From Thalassobius vesicularis (GTDB lineage: Bacteria; Pseudomonadota; Alphaproteobacteria; Rhodobacterales; Rhodobacteraceae), in the NCBI RefSeq assembly GCF_004799325.1, contig NZ_SSMD01000005.1, positions 124,001 through 188,000 of the forward strand: DNA of 64,000 nt, written 5' to 3'. Under the pieces are notes generated by a model that searched no databases, was not told the DNA's origin, and saw nothing but the letters and a program-made list of their open reading frames with translations. The position numbers were made by a program, and so were the translations under genes. Positions 18,311 to 26,644 of the stretch are shown one piece after another (positions within the stretch are counted from its first letter, which is position 1; each line of letters opens with the position of its first letter).

Positions 18311-19585
18311 ATGATCGCTGACCACCCCTTGCGCTACGAATTGGCGAACGAGTTGCACGCGCGTCCGTTCCCGTCGCTTTCGGCCCCCTGCACGGCGGCT
18401 TTTCTGGCGGTCAAGCGTCCGGTGGACGCCGCCAGCCGGGACCGGGCCGAAGATCGCGCCCACCTGATCGCGCTGCTGGACCGCTACGGCGCGCCGCACC
18501 CGCAACCGGGGGCCACGCATTATTCCGGCAAGATCGGGCGGCACCTGCTGAAGTGGGAACAGCACACCGAATTCGTGACCTACACCGCGTTCAGCGACCG
18601 GCTGAGCGACCGGCCGTTTGACCCCGCCGATTTCAACGTCTTCCCGTCGGATTGGCTGGAGCAGGCGCCGGGCGCGCGGGTGACCTCGGCGCTGGTGCGG
18701 GTCGAGCCGTGGAGCGACAAACAGGTCGCCACCGAGCGGTTCAACGACTGGTTCGAGCTGGAAAGCCTGGCCGCCAGCCGCGTGCTGGACGATGCCGGCG
18801 TGATGGCCGGGGATTTCCGGATCGACCCGTCGGGTCACCTGCGGTTCGGCGTCTTCGTGTCCCCCAGCACGGGCGCGCGCCGGATCGGCCGGATCGTGAC
18901 CCGGCTGTGCGAGATCGAGACCTACAAGAGCCTGTCGATGCTGGGCTTTGCCCGCGCCAAGGAACTGTCGCCCCGCATGGGCGAGCTGGACGCCCGCCTG
19001 ACCAAGCTGATGGACGACATGACCAGCGACCACAGCTCGGCCGACCAGACGTTGGCGGGGCTGCTGAGCACCTCGGCCGAGTTGGAGCGGATGGTGGCGC
19101 GCAACTCGTTCCGCTTTGGGGCGACGGCGGCCTATGAGGCCATCGTGCACGACCGGATCGAGGTGATGCGCGAGCAACGCTTCGACGGGCGGCAGACCTT
19201 CAACGAATTCATGATGCGCCGCTATGATCCGGCGATGCGGACGGTGAAATCGACCGAGGGACGCCTGGCCGCGATGGCTGATCGGGCGATCCGGGCGGGC
19301 GAGTTGCTGCGGACACGGGTGGACGTGGAACGCTCGGCCCAGAACCAGAAGCTGCTGGAAAGCATGGACACCCGCGCCGATCTGCAACTGCGCCTGCAAA
19401 AGACGGTCGAGGGGCTGAGCGTGGTCGCGATCAGCTATTACGCCGTGTCGCTGGCGGCCTATGCGGCCTATCCCCTTGCCGCGGCGGTGGGCCTGGGCAA
19501 GGGGGAATTGACGGCGGCGCTTACTCTGCCGGTTGTAGGGGCGGTGTGGTGGATGCTGCGGCGGATCCAGAAGAAGATGCACTAA
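18311..19585 (+). CDS. DUF3422 family protein
   Basis: A 424-residue member of the DUF3422 family, widespread in alpha- and betaproteobacteria and without known function. The diagnostic start is DHPLRYELANELHARPFPSL. The middle is helical and charged, with likely coiled coil around residues 220-350. Near the C-terminus a hydrophobic pair (VVAISYYAVSLAAYAAYPLAAAVG and LTLPVVGAVWWML) suggests a membrane hairpin, followed by a basic tail RRIQKKMH. The ATG at 18311 is chosen because it matches the family N-terminus; a TTG six codons upstream is also in frame. Its last 65 bases overlap the convergent YeeE/YedE gene. Confidence 0.85.
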   Translation: MIADHPLRYELANELHARPFPSLSAPCTAAFLAVKRPVDAASRDRAEDRAHLIALLDRYGAPHPQPGATHYSGKIGRHLLKWEQHTEFVTYTAFSDRLSDRPFDPADFNVFPSDWLEQAPGARVTSALVRVEPWSDKQVATERFNDWFELESLAASRVLDDAGVMAGDFRIDPSGHLRFGVFVSPSTGARRIGRIVTRLCEIETYKSLSMLGFARAKELSPRMGELDARLTKLMDDMTSDHSSADQTLAGLLSTSAELERMVARNSFRFGATAAYEAIVHDRIEVMREQRFDGRQTFNEFMMRRYDPAMRTVKSTEGRLAAMADRAIRAGELLRTRVDVERSAQNQKLLESMDTRADLQLRLQKTVEGLSVVAISYYAVSLAAYAAYPLAAAVGLGKGELTAALTLPVVGAVWWMLRRIQKKMH

Positions 19586-20582
19586 GCACCCGGCCCGCCA
19601 GCCAGCCACCTGCGGCGATGCTGGCGATGGCCAGGATGGCCGAGATCGAAAGGGTCGGGATGCCCGACAGGCCCGCGCCCACGGTGCAGCCGCCCGCCAG
19701 CACGCCGCCCACGCCCATCAGCGCAGCGCCGGTCAGGTAGCGGCCAGTCTGGCGCGCGGTCTCGAAGCTTTGCCACTGGAACTGGCCCCGGAGCAGCGCG
19801 GCCAGCAGGGCCCCGACCAGAACGCCGCCCAGCAGACCGACGCCGAAATTAGCGGAAATCGAGGTGCTGGCGATGCCCCAGAACAGGGTGTCGGCAGCGG
19901 GCGCGGTGAAGCTGAGGCTTTCCAGCGCGATAGGGTCAAACTCGTCCAGCAGGACGTAGCCGGTGCCAACCCAGGCCAGCGGCACCAGCGCGCCGATCAG
20001 CGCGGCACCCAGCAGAGCGCCGATGCGGTTGCCCGAGCGCAGGGCAAAGGCCAGCGCGGCCACGGCGATCAGAGCGGCCCAGATCAGCGGAGAGCCGGGC
20101 AGGGTGGCGGTTTCCAGCGGGACGGTGACTTGCGCCAGCGTGGTGCGGACCGGGGCCAGAACGCCCTTCAGCGTGGCATGGGCAATGACGGCGAAGACCA
20201 CCAGCACCAGCGCGGCACGCAGGTTGCCCGAACCGGTCAGAACCGTCAGTCGCGACACGCATCCGCGGGTCAACACCATGCCGATGCCGAACAGCAGGCC
20301 ACCTGCGACGATGGCCAGAACCGGCAGGTCGGCGGCCATGAAACGGTGATCGGCGAACGTGATCAACTCGGCCGATACGGCGGCCTGCGTGCCCAGAACG
20401 GCGACGGCCAGCGCTGTCAGCCAGACGCCGGTGGCTTGGCGGCGATCCTCGCCTACGATGGCGCGGCGAAAGCAGAACCGGGTGATCTGTGCCAGCGCGC
20501 CGAAGGCGACGCCGATGACAAGGGCGAAATAGACGGCAGCCTGGGGCGCGGTCAGCTCTTCGAAGCCGAAGGTTTCAAACAT
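19521..20582 (-). CDS. YeeE/YedE family (TsuA-like) sulfur-compound transporter
   Basis: A 353-residue polytopic membrane protein with about nine helices in two similar halves. Each half has a glycine-cysteine motif: LTRGCVSRLTVLTGSGNLRAALVL in the first and GGVLAGGCTVGAGLSGIPTLS in the second. These cysteine-containing GC loops define the YeeE/YedE family, whose characterised member TsuA takes up thiosulfate. Import of thiosulfate or another reduced sulfur species is therefore likely, but no sulfur genes flank it. The C-terminal tail is low-complexity (Ser/Ala/Pro) and is encoded by the 65 bp that overlap the end of the DUF3422 gene on the opposite strand. The start ATG follows a GAGGA. Confidence 0.88.
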   Translation of the reverse strand: MFETFGFEELTAPQAAVYFALVIGVAFGALAQITRFCFRRAIVGEDRRQATGVWLTALAVAVLGTQAAVSAELITFADHRFMAADLPVLAIVAGGLLFGIGMVLTRGCVSRLTVLTGSGNLRAALVLVVFAVIAHATLKGVLAPVRTTLAQVTVPLETATLPGSPLIWAALIAVAALAFALRSGNRIGALLGAALIGALVPLAWVGTGYVLLDEFDPIALESLSFTAPAADTLFWGIASTSISANFGVGLLGGVLVGALLAALLRGQFQWQSFETARQTGRYLTGAALMGVGGVLAGGCTVGAGLSGIPTLSISAILAIASIAAGGWLAGRVLSASSSGSAAASTTPPLQPAE

Positions 20583-20742
20583 GGCGGGTCCTCAGCGGGT
20601 TTGGAATTTTTTCCCAGATGCCGGGGATGAGTTTATTAATCAAGTGGGTGGGGCTTTGGATGTCGTCCTGTAGTCGGGACAATTTCCCAGATCGCAGGAA
20701 AAATCGAAACGAATCCGTATTCATGAATGCGATGATATGAAA

Positions 20743-20770
20743 ACGGCCCGTCCGGGGTGGGACGGGCCGT
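20743..20770 (-). terminator. Terminator at the end of the peptide-transporter permease operon
   Basis: Exact 11-bp stem ACGGCCCGTCC / GGACGGGCCGT with a 6-nt loop. On the minus strand it is followed by TTTTCAT, placing it 30 bp after the dppC-like stop. Confidence 0.85.
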
Positions 20771-20799
20771 GCTTTGATCCTTATTTGCAGGGATTTGCC

Positions 20800-21741
20800 T
20801 TAGCGGCCCCGGATCCGCGGGTCCAGCGCGTCGCGCAGGCCGTCGCCCAGGTAATTGACGCTTAGCACCGTCAAGGAGATCGCCAGACCCGGCCAGAACA
20901 CCCGTTCGGGGTATTGCTGCAGGTAGTCGGTCGCGTCGAACAGCAGCCGCCCCCAGGTGGGGAAATCAGGCGGAAAGCCCAAGCCAAGGAAGGACAGCGC
21001 GGATTCAGTGATGATCGCGTTGGCGATGCCCAGCGTGGCCGACACCATGATCGGCGACAGCACGTTGGGCAGGATGTGCCGGGTGATCATCCGTGCGTTC
21101 GTGGTGCCGATCGAGCGGGCGGCGAGCACGAATTCACGTTCCTTAAGCGCCAGCACGTCGCCGCGCACGATCCGGGCGGTGGGCATCCAGCTGGTCACGC
21201 CGATGGCGCAGACGATCAGGATGAAGATGCCGGTTTCCGGGCCGAAGGCGGCGTTCAGCGGGTCTCGGAACAGCAGGACCATGACCAGCAGCAGGGGCAG
21301 CAGGGGCAGCGCCAGGAACAGGTCGGTCATGCGCATCAGCAGGCCGTCGAGTTGCCGGAAAAACCCGGCCAGCACGCCGATCAAGCTGCCCAGGAACAGC
21401 GCCAGCAGCATCGCTGTGATCCCGACCGAGACCGAGGTCTGCCCGCCCGCCATCATCCGGGCCAGCGTGTCGCGGCCCAGCTGGTCGGTGCCCAGCGGAT
21501 GTGCCCAGGTGGGGCCCTGGTTGCGGGCGCGGATGTCGATATGGGTGGCGTCGAAGGGCCAGAACCACGGGCCCACAAAGACCAGCAAGACGATCAGCAG
21601 GAAGATCACGCCGCCCAGCATCGCGCCTTTGTGGTGCTTGAACTGGTCCCACACGTCGTGCCACTGGCTGCGCGGCGGGCTGGAGGGGATCGGATCGGTC
21701 AGCGCCCCGGTGGGGGCGGCGTTCTGGATCGGCTCAGTCAT
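20800..21741 (-). CDS. Peptide ABC transporter permease, DppC/OppC type
   Basis: A 313-residue inner-membrane permease. A cytoplasmic N-terminal arm containing SQWHDVWDQFKHHKGAMLGG precedes the first helix (typical of OppC/DppC), then five further helices. The EAA coupling loop reads ALKEREFVLAARSIGTTNARMITRHILPNVLSPI. It pairs with the DppB-like permease to form the channel and docks on the ATPases encoded across the divergent spacer. The start ATG at 21741 overlaps the upstream dppB-like stop by 8 bp, implying translational coupling. A terminator follows. Confidence 0.94.
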   Translation of the reverse strand: MTEPIQNAAPTGALTDPIPSSPPRSQWHDVWDQFKHHKGAMLGGVIFLLIVLLVFVGPWFWPFDATHIDIRARNQGPTWAHPLGTDQLGRDTLARMMAGGQTSVSVGITAMLLALFLGSLIGVLAGFFRQLDGLLMRMTDLFLALPLLPLLLVMVLLFRDPLNAAFGPETGIFILIVCAIGVTSWMPTARIVRGDVLALKEREFVLAARSIGTTNARMITRHILPNVLSPIMVSATLGIANAIITESALSFLGLGFPPDFPTWGRLLFDATDYLQQYPERVFWPGLAISLTVLSVNYLGDGLRDALDPRIRGR

Positions 21742-22741
21742 AGCGAATCCTCGGGTCAAGGATGCCGTACAGGACGTCGGCGATCAGGTTGAAGATCACG
21801 ATCAGCAGCGCAAAGATAAAGGTCAGCGTCTGCACCATCGGCAGGTCGTTCGCCTCGATCGCGCCGATCAGCAGGTGGCCCAGGCCGTTCACCTTGAACA
21901 CCTGCTCGGTGATGATGGCGCCTCCGAATACCTGCGGCACGCCAAGCGCGATCACGGTCACGACGGGGATCATCGAGTTGCGCAGCACGTGCACCAGAAC
22001 GACGGTCTTTTCGCCCAGCCCCTTGGCGCGGGCGGTGCGGACGTAATCCTGGTTCAGGTTGTCCAGCATCGAGGCGCGCATGAAGCGGCTGATCTGTGCG
22101 GCGTTGTACAAGGCCAGCACGAAGACGGGCATCGCCATCTGGCGCAGCTGGAATACGAAGCTGTCCCAGTCCGTGATCTTGTGCGTGGTGTCGTAGATCG
22201 ACGGGAACCAGCCCAGATGGACCGAGAACAGCACGATCAGCAGAACGCCGGTGAAAAAGGTCGGGACCGAGAAGCCGATCATCGAGATGAACGTGCCCAG
22301 CTGGTCGAACACCGAATACTGGCGGTAGGCCGAGTAGATGCCGATCGGCAGGGCGATCAGCACGCCCAGCACGTAGGACATGCCGACGACCCACAGGGTC
22401 TGGGGCAGGCGCTGCACCACGATGTCCATCACCGGGCTGCGGGTCTGCCACGACAGAACGCGCTGCTGGCCTTCGGTCAGGTTGGTGCCGAACAGGTTGT
22501 CGAACAGCACCTGCGGCTCGATCCAGAAGAACTGCACCAGCCATTTGACAAAGCGTACGTGAACGGGTTCGCCAAGGCCCAGGGCCTCGCGCATGCGTTC
22601 TTTGACTTCGGGGGGGACGGTCAGGGGAACCTGCGCCATCGGATCGCCGGGGGCCAGTTCCAGAAGCAGGAAAATCACCAGACTGATGAACAACAGCGTC
22701 GGGACGGCCAGAACCAGTCGACGTATCGTAAATGTCAGCAT
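21734..22741 (-). CDS. Peptide ABC transporter permease, DppB/OppB type
   Basis: A 335-residue permease. It opens with a membrane helix (FTIRRLVLAVPTLLFISLVIFLLLELAPGDP) characteristic of DppB/OppB, followed by a periplasmic segment and five more helices. The EAA loop is DYVRTARAKGLGEKTVVLVHVLRNSMIPVV. It is encoded 104 bp after the substrate-binding protein on the same strand, with a hairpin terminator between them, and overlaps the DppC-like gene by 8 bp. Family assignment is secure; the transported peptide or acyl amino acid is not known. Confidence 0.95.
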   Translation of the reverse strand: MLTFTIRRLVLAVPTLLFISLVIFLLLELAPGDPMAQVPLTVPPEVKERMREALGLGEPVHVRFVKWLVQFFWIEPQVLFDNLFGTNLTEGQQRVLSWQTRSPVMDIVVQRLPQTLWVVGMSYVLGVLIALPIGIYSAYRQYSVFDQLGTFISMIGFSVPTFFTGVLLIVLFSVHLGWFPSIYDTTHKITDWDSFVFQLRQMAMPVFVLALYNAAQISRFMRASMLDNLNQDYVRTARAKGLGEKTVVLVHVLRNSMIPVVTVIALGVPQVFGGAIITEQVFKVNGLGHLLIGAIEANDLPMVQTLTFIFALLIVIFNLIADVLYGILDPRIRYD

Positions 22742-22805
22742 GAGGTCGCCTTTGCGGCTTATCGTTGAGGAGGGAGGCGAGTGTACGGACGCCTTAAACG
22801 CAAAA

Positions 22806-22831
22806 AGCCCCGGCCAGCATGGGCCGGGGCT
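22806..22831 (-). terminator. Intra-operon terminator between binding protein and permeases
   Basis: Exact 10-bp stem AGCCCCGGCC / GGCCGGGGCT with loop AGCATG; on the minus strand TTTTTGCG follows. It lies 15 bp after the binding-protein stop, so only read-through would reach the two permease genes, keeping the binding protein in excess. Confidence 0.85.
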
Positions 22832-22845
22832 GTTGTCTTAGCGGA

Positions 22846-24546
22846 TTACTTGATGCGGTACCAGTCAGCGGCGTTCCACAGTTCCGAATCCCAGGTGTTC
22901 AGAACCACACCACCCAGCGACTTGGCATGTGCCGAGACACGGCCACGGTCAACCAGCGGCACCACGACATAGCTGTCCTTGGTCAGCATGTCGTTCAGCT
23001 TCTTGGCGATTTCGCCACGCTTCGACAGCTCGCCGGTGCGGCCCAGTTCCGCCACCAGGGCGTCATAGGCGGGGTCGCAGAAGCGGTTGATGTTCTCGCC
23101 CTGCCACTGCGATTCCGGCTTGGGCGCCTTTTCGCAGGTGTGCTGTGCCAGGTACGATTCCGGGTCGGTGCCGTCAAAGTTGTTGGCGTACATTTCGACG
23201 TCAGCATAGAACTTCTGGAAGGTGTCGGGCGAACCCGGATCGCCACCGAAGAAGACCGAACCCGAGATGTTGCGCAGCTCGGTTTCGACGCCGATCTCGC
23301 TCCACCACTGCTTGATCAGCGCCTGGAAGTCCTGGCGGACGGCGTTGGTCGAGGTCTGGTACAGCAGCGACAGCTTCTTGCCGTCTTTTTCACGGATGCC
23401 GCCAGCGCCGACTTTCCAGCCTGCTTCGTCCAGCAGCGCCTTGGCGCCTTCGATGTCCTGGGTCATGCAGTCGGTGTTGTCCGAGGCATACAGCGCCGGA
23501 GCGGGCACCAGGTTACAGGTCGGACGACCTGCCTGACCATAGCCGATTTCCACCAGCAGGGCGCGGTCGATCGCCATCGACAGCGCCTTGCGGACGCGCA
23601 CGTCGGACAGGGCCGGGTGCGGGTGCTTGGCGGTCGAACGCTCGCCTTCCGGCAGGCTGGGCGACGGGTCGGTCATGTTCATCTCGATCCGTTCCACCAG
23701 CGAACCGAATGCGGCCACGGTCTCGCCCTTGCCGCCTTTCAGCATGTTGGCGATGACGTCGGGGGCCAGCTGCAGGTTCCAGGCGTAGTCGAATTCGCCG
23801 GTTTCCAGCACGGCACGGCCGGCTGCGGTCGCATCACCGCCACCCTTGAAGGTCAGCGTTGCGAAGGCGGGCTTGGCCGGATCGCGGTAGTTCGGGTTGG
23901 CAACCATCGAGATCACGTCGTTCGGCTTGAACTCGGTGACGACGAACGGGCCGGTGCCGATCGGGCCAAAGTTGGCGCTGGTGCATTCCGGGGCTTTCGC
24001 GCCGGTGCAGTTTTCGAACTGCGCCTTCTGGATGATCGGGGATTGCGCGCCCATGAAGGGGCCATAGGGGTTCGGCTTCGGCTCGGCGAAGGTGACCTTC
24101 ACGGTCAGGTCATCGACGACATCGATGCTGCTGACGCCCTGGAACTTGGCCAGCTGCGCGCAGCCGCCTTCGGGGTGCATGCAGTAGTCGGCGGTGAACT
24201 TGACGTCCGCCGAGGTCACCGGCGAGCCGTCCGACCACTTCAGGCCCGACTTCAGTTTCCACGTGATCGAGGTCAGGTCAGCTGCAACGCCGCCGTTTTC
24301 AATGGTGGGGATTTCTTCGGCCAGGTAGGGCACCAGCGCACCGGTCTGGTCGTAGCGACCCAGCGGCTCGATCACCAGCGACGCGGACTCCAGGTCCTTG
24401 GTGCCGCTGGACAGGTAAGGGTTCAGGATCGACGGTGCTTGCCAGTAGATGATGTTGACATGGCCGTCCGCGCCGCGCTCGGCAAAGGCCGCCGGTGCCA
24501 GTCCGGTCGCGGCCACTGCGCCAAGCAACAGAGACTTCAGTTTCAT
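22846..24546 (-). CDS. Peptide ABC transporter substrate-binding protein (SBP family 5)
   Basis: A 566-residue periplasmic binding protein of the DppA/OppA family. The signal peptide is MKLKSLLLGAVAATGLAPAAFA. The family-5 pattern is visible in LNPYLSSGTKDLESASLVIEPL, the SITWKLKSGLKWSDGSPVTSADVKFT segment and the VRKALSMAIDRALLVEIGYG region. The ATG at 24546 is fixed by the signal peptide and CAAGGAGAGAG upstream, although the frame is open further. It is the first gene of the minus-strand unit, with a terminator before the permeases. The ATPases and three M20 hydrolases are divergent, suggesting uptake of peptides or N-acyl amino acids that are cleaved inside. Confidence 0.94.
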   Translation of the reverse strand: MKLKSLLLGAVAATGLAPAAFAERGADGHVNIIYWQAPSILNPYLSSGTKDLESASLVIEPLGRYDQTGALVPYLAEEIPTIENGGVAADLTSITWKLKSGLKWSDGSPVTSADVKFTADYCMHPEGGCAQLAKFQGVSSIDVVDDLTVKVTFAEPKPNPYGPFMGAQSPIIQKAQFENCTGAKAPECTSANFGPIGTGPFVVTEFKPNDVISMVANPNYRDPAKPAFATLTFKGGGDATAAGRAVLETGEFDYAWNLQLAPDVIANMLKGGKGETVAAFGSLVERIEMNMTDPSPSLPEGERSTAKHPHPALSDVRVRKALSMAIDRALLVEIGYGQAGRPTCNLVPAPALYASDNTDCMTQDIEGAKALLDEAGWKVGAGGIREKDGKKLSLLYQTSTNAVRQDFQALIKQWWSEIGVETELRNISGSVFFGGDPGSPDTFQKFYADVEMYANNFDGTDPESYLAQHTCEKAPKPESQWQGENINRFCDPAYDALVAELGRTGELSKRGEIAKKLNDMLTKDSYVVVPLVDRGRVSAHAKSLGGVVLNTWDSELWNAADWYRIK

Positions 24547-24717
24547 AACTCTCTCCTTGTTGGACACTTTGATGTGTCTTGTTCCCGCGGTGCAATCGGG
24601 TGATTCTGTCCACGGTCTACGCAAAGGATGCACCAACAGGCCCTTCCGGCACCACGATTTTTCCCGTGACGCTGCCGCGAATGCGCAAACTCCAAACCAA
24701 ATGGTCAAAAAAAGCAA

Positions 24718-24787
24718 GGGGTCAGCATGTTGACCCCGCGGGAGCTTGGCAAGCGGTTTGACACTGACGTTCGCCTGTCTGTAGCGT
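24718..24787 (+). promoter_or_regulatory. Near-perfect 20-bp operator-like palindrome and promoter of the ABC ATPase/M20 operon
   Basis: GGGGTCAGCATGTTGACCCC (24718-24737) is an inverted repeat with one G:T mismatch. Twenty bases on, TTGACA (24758-24763) and TAGCGT (24782-24787), spaced by 18 bp, form a plausible promoter about 35 bp before the ATG. The divergent spacer (24547-24821) holds no gene; a shared regulator could act on both directions. Confidence 0.55.
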
Positions 24788-24821
24788 CGGGGCAAAATCA
24801 CCAGGGAACGGGGTAGCGGGG

Positions 24822-26642
24822 ATGCTGGATCAACCCATCGCCAGAATCGAAAATCTGCGCGTCGAATTTCAGACAAAGGACGGCCCCGTCGTCGGGGTCG
24901 AGGATGTCTCGTTCAGCATCAACCCCGGCGAAACCGTGGCGATCGTCGGCGAATCCGGCTCGGGGAAATCGGTGTCCAGCCTGTCGCTGATGCGCCTGGT
25001 CGAGTTCGGCGGCGGCGAAATTGCCGGAGGCAAGCTGATCTTCGACCGCAAGGATGGCGGCGAGCTGGATCTGGCCAAGGCCGACCAGTCCCTGATGCGC
25101 ACGATCCGCGGTAACGAGATCGGCATGATCTTTCAGGAACCGATGACCGCGCTGAACCCGGTGTTCACCGTTGGCCGCCAGCTGACTGAGGGTTTGCGTC
25201 TGCACCGGGGCCTGTCCAAGCAAGAGGCGACCGAGCGCGCGCTGGACCTGCTGCGCCAGGTCCGCATTCCCGAACCGGAACGGCGCCTGAAACAGTACCC
25301 GCACGAGCTGTCGGGCGGGATGCGTCAGCGGGTCGTGATCGCGATGGCTCTGGCCTGCGAGCCGCGCCTGCTGATCGCGGACGAACCGACAACGGCGTTG
25401 GACGTGACCATTCAGGCCGAGATTCTGGCGCTGATGAACCGGCTGAAGCGTGAAACCGGCACGGCGGTGATGTTCATCACCCACGATATGGCCGTCGTGG
25501 CGCAGATGGCCGACCGCGTGGTCGTCATGTTCCGCGGCAACAAGGTCGAGGAAGGCCCGGTCGCCCAGATCTTTGAAAACCCGCAGCACCCCTATACGCA
25601 GGCGTTGCTGGCCGCCGTGCCCAAGCTGGGCGAGATGACGGGCAAACCGCTGCCCGAACCGATGAAGCTGCTGGGCCGCGAACAGGCCGAGATCAAGCCG
25701 ATCAAGGGCACCGATCAGCCGTTGTTGACGGTCAAGAACCTGGTGACGCGCTTCCCGGTCAAGGGCGGCTTCTTCCGTCAGACCGTGGCCAATGTACATG
25801 CGGTCGAGGACGTGTCCTTTACCCTGAACAAGGGGCGCACCCTGTCGCTGGTCGGCGAATCCGGGTGCGGGAAGTCGACGGCCGGGCGCTCGATCCTGCG
25901 GCTGGTGCAGCCGCAATCGGGCCATATCATGCTGGACGGCACCGACATCATGGGGCTGGACCAAAGCGGCCTGCGCGAGGCGCGGCTGGACATGCAGATG
26001 GTGTTCCAGGACCCGTTCGCCAGCCTGAACCCGCAGATGCAACTGGCCGATCAGGTGGCCGAGCCGATGCGCAACTACGGCACCCACAAGGGCAGCGCGC
26101 TGATGGACCGGGTCGCCATGCTGTTCGACCGGGTGGAATTGCCCCGCAGCTTCATGCGGCGTTTCCCGCACGAGATGTCGGGCGGCCAGCGCCAGCGCAT
26201 CGCCATTGCCCGCGCCTTGGCGCTGAACCCCAAGCTGATCATCGCGGACGAGGCGGTCTCGGCGCTGGACGTGTCGGTGCAGGCGCAGGTGTTGAACCTG
26301 ATGATGGAACTGCAGGCTGAACTGGGCCTGTCCTTCCTGTTCATCAGCCATGACATGGCCGTGGTGGAACGCGTCAGCCACGATGTCGGCGTGATGTATC
26401 TGGGTCGGATCGTTGAACTTGGCCCGCGTCAGGCCGTGTTCGAAAACCCGCAGCACCCCTATACCCAGTCGCTGATGAAGGCGGTGCCAATCGCGGACCC
26501 GCACAATCGCGCGCTGGAGCGGGATCTGAAATTCAAACCCATCCCCTCGCCAATCCACCCTGTGGGCTACGAACCCGCCCCGTCGGAGTATCGCGAGGTC
26601 AGCCCCGGCCACTTCATCCTGACCACGGATAGCGGATACTGA
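24822..26642 (+). CDS. Fused peptide ABC transporter ATP-binding protein (DppD-DppF type)
   Basis: A 606-residue fusion of two ATPases. The first half has Walker A GESGSGKS, signature LSGGMRQRVVIAMAL and Walker B LLIADEPTTALDVT; the second has GESGCGKST, MSGGQRQRIAIARAL and LIIADEAVSALDVS. Each half ends in the oligopeptide-transporter C-terminal segment (NPQHPYTQALLAAVPKLGE; NPQHPYTQSLMKAVPIADP). It energises the divergently encoded DppB/DppC-like permeases; one polypeptide replaces the usual DppD and DppF pair, as in GsiA/YejF. The stop is 2 bp before the ArgE-like gene, so ATPase and hydrolases are one operon. Confidence 0.95.
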   Translation: MLDQPIARIENLRVEFQTKDGPVVGVEDVSFSINPGETVAIVGESGSGKSVSSLSLMRLVEFGGGEIAGGKLIFDRKDGGELDLAKADQSLMRTIRGNEIGMIFQEPMTALNPVFTVGRQLTEGLRLHRGLSKQEATERALDLLRQVRIPEPERRLKQYPHELSGGMRQRVVIAMALACEPRLLIADEPTTALDVTIQAEILALMNRLKRETGTAVMFITHDMAVVAQMADRVVVMFRGNKVEEGPVAQIFENPQHPYTQALLAAVPKLGEMTGKPLPEPMKLLGREQAEIKPIKGTDQPLLTVKNLVTRFPVKGGFFRQTVANVHAVEDVSFTLNKGRTLSLVGESGCGKSTAGRSILRLVQPQSGHIMLDGTDIMGLDQSGLREARLDMQMVFQDPFASLNPQMQLADQVAEPMRNYGTHKGSALMDRVAMLFDRVELPRSFMRRFPHEMSGGQRQRIAIARALALNPKLIIADEAVSALDVSVQAQVLNLMMELQAELGLSFLFISHDMAVVERVSHDVGVMYLGRIVELGPRQAVFENPQHPYTQSLMKAVPIADPHNRALERDLKFKPIPSPIHPVGYEPAPSEYREVSPGHFILTTDSGY

Positions 26643-26644
26643 CC

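Noticed and set aside
24547-24876. Extended N-terminus of the substrate-binding protein
   Set aside because: It would place the signal peptide in mid-protein and cover the divergent promoter region.
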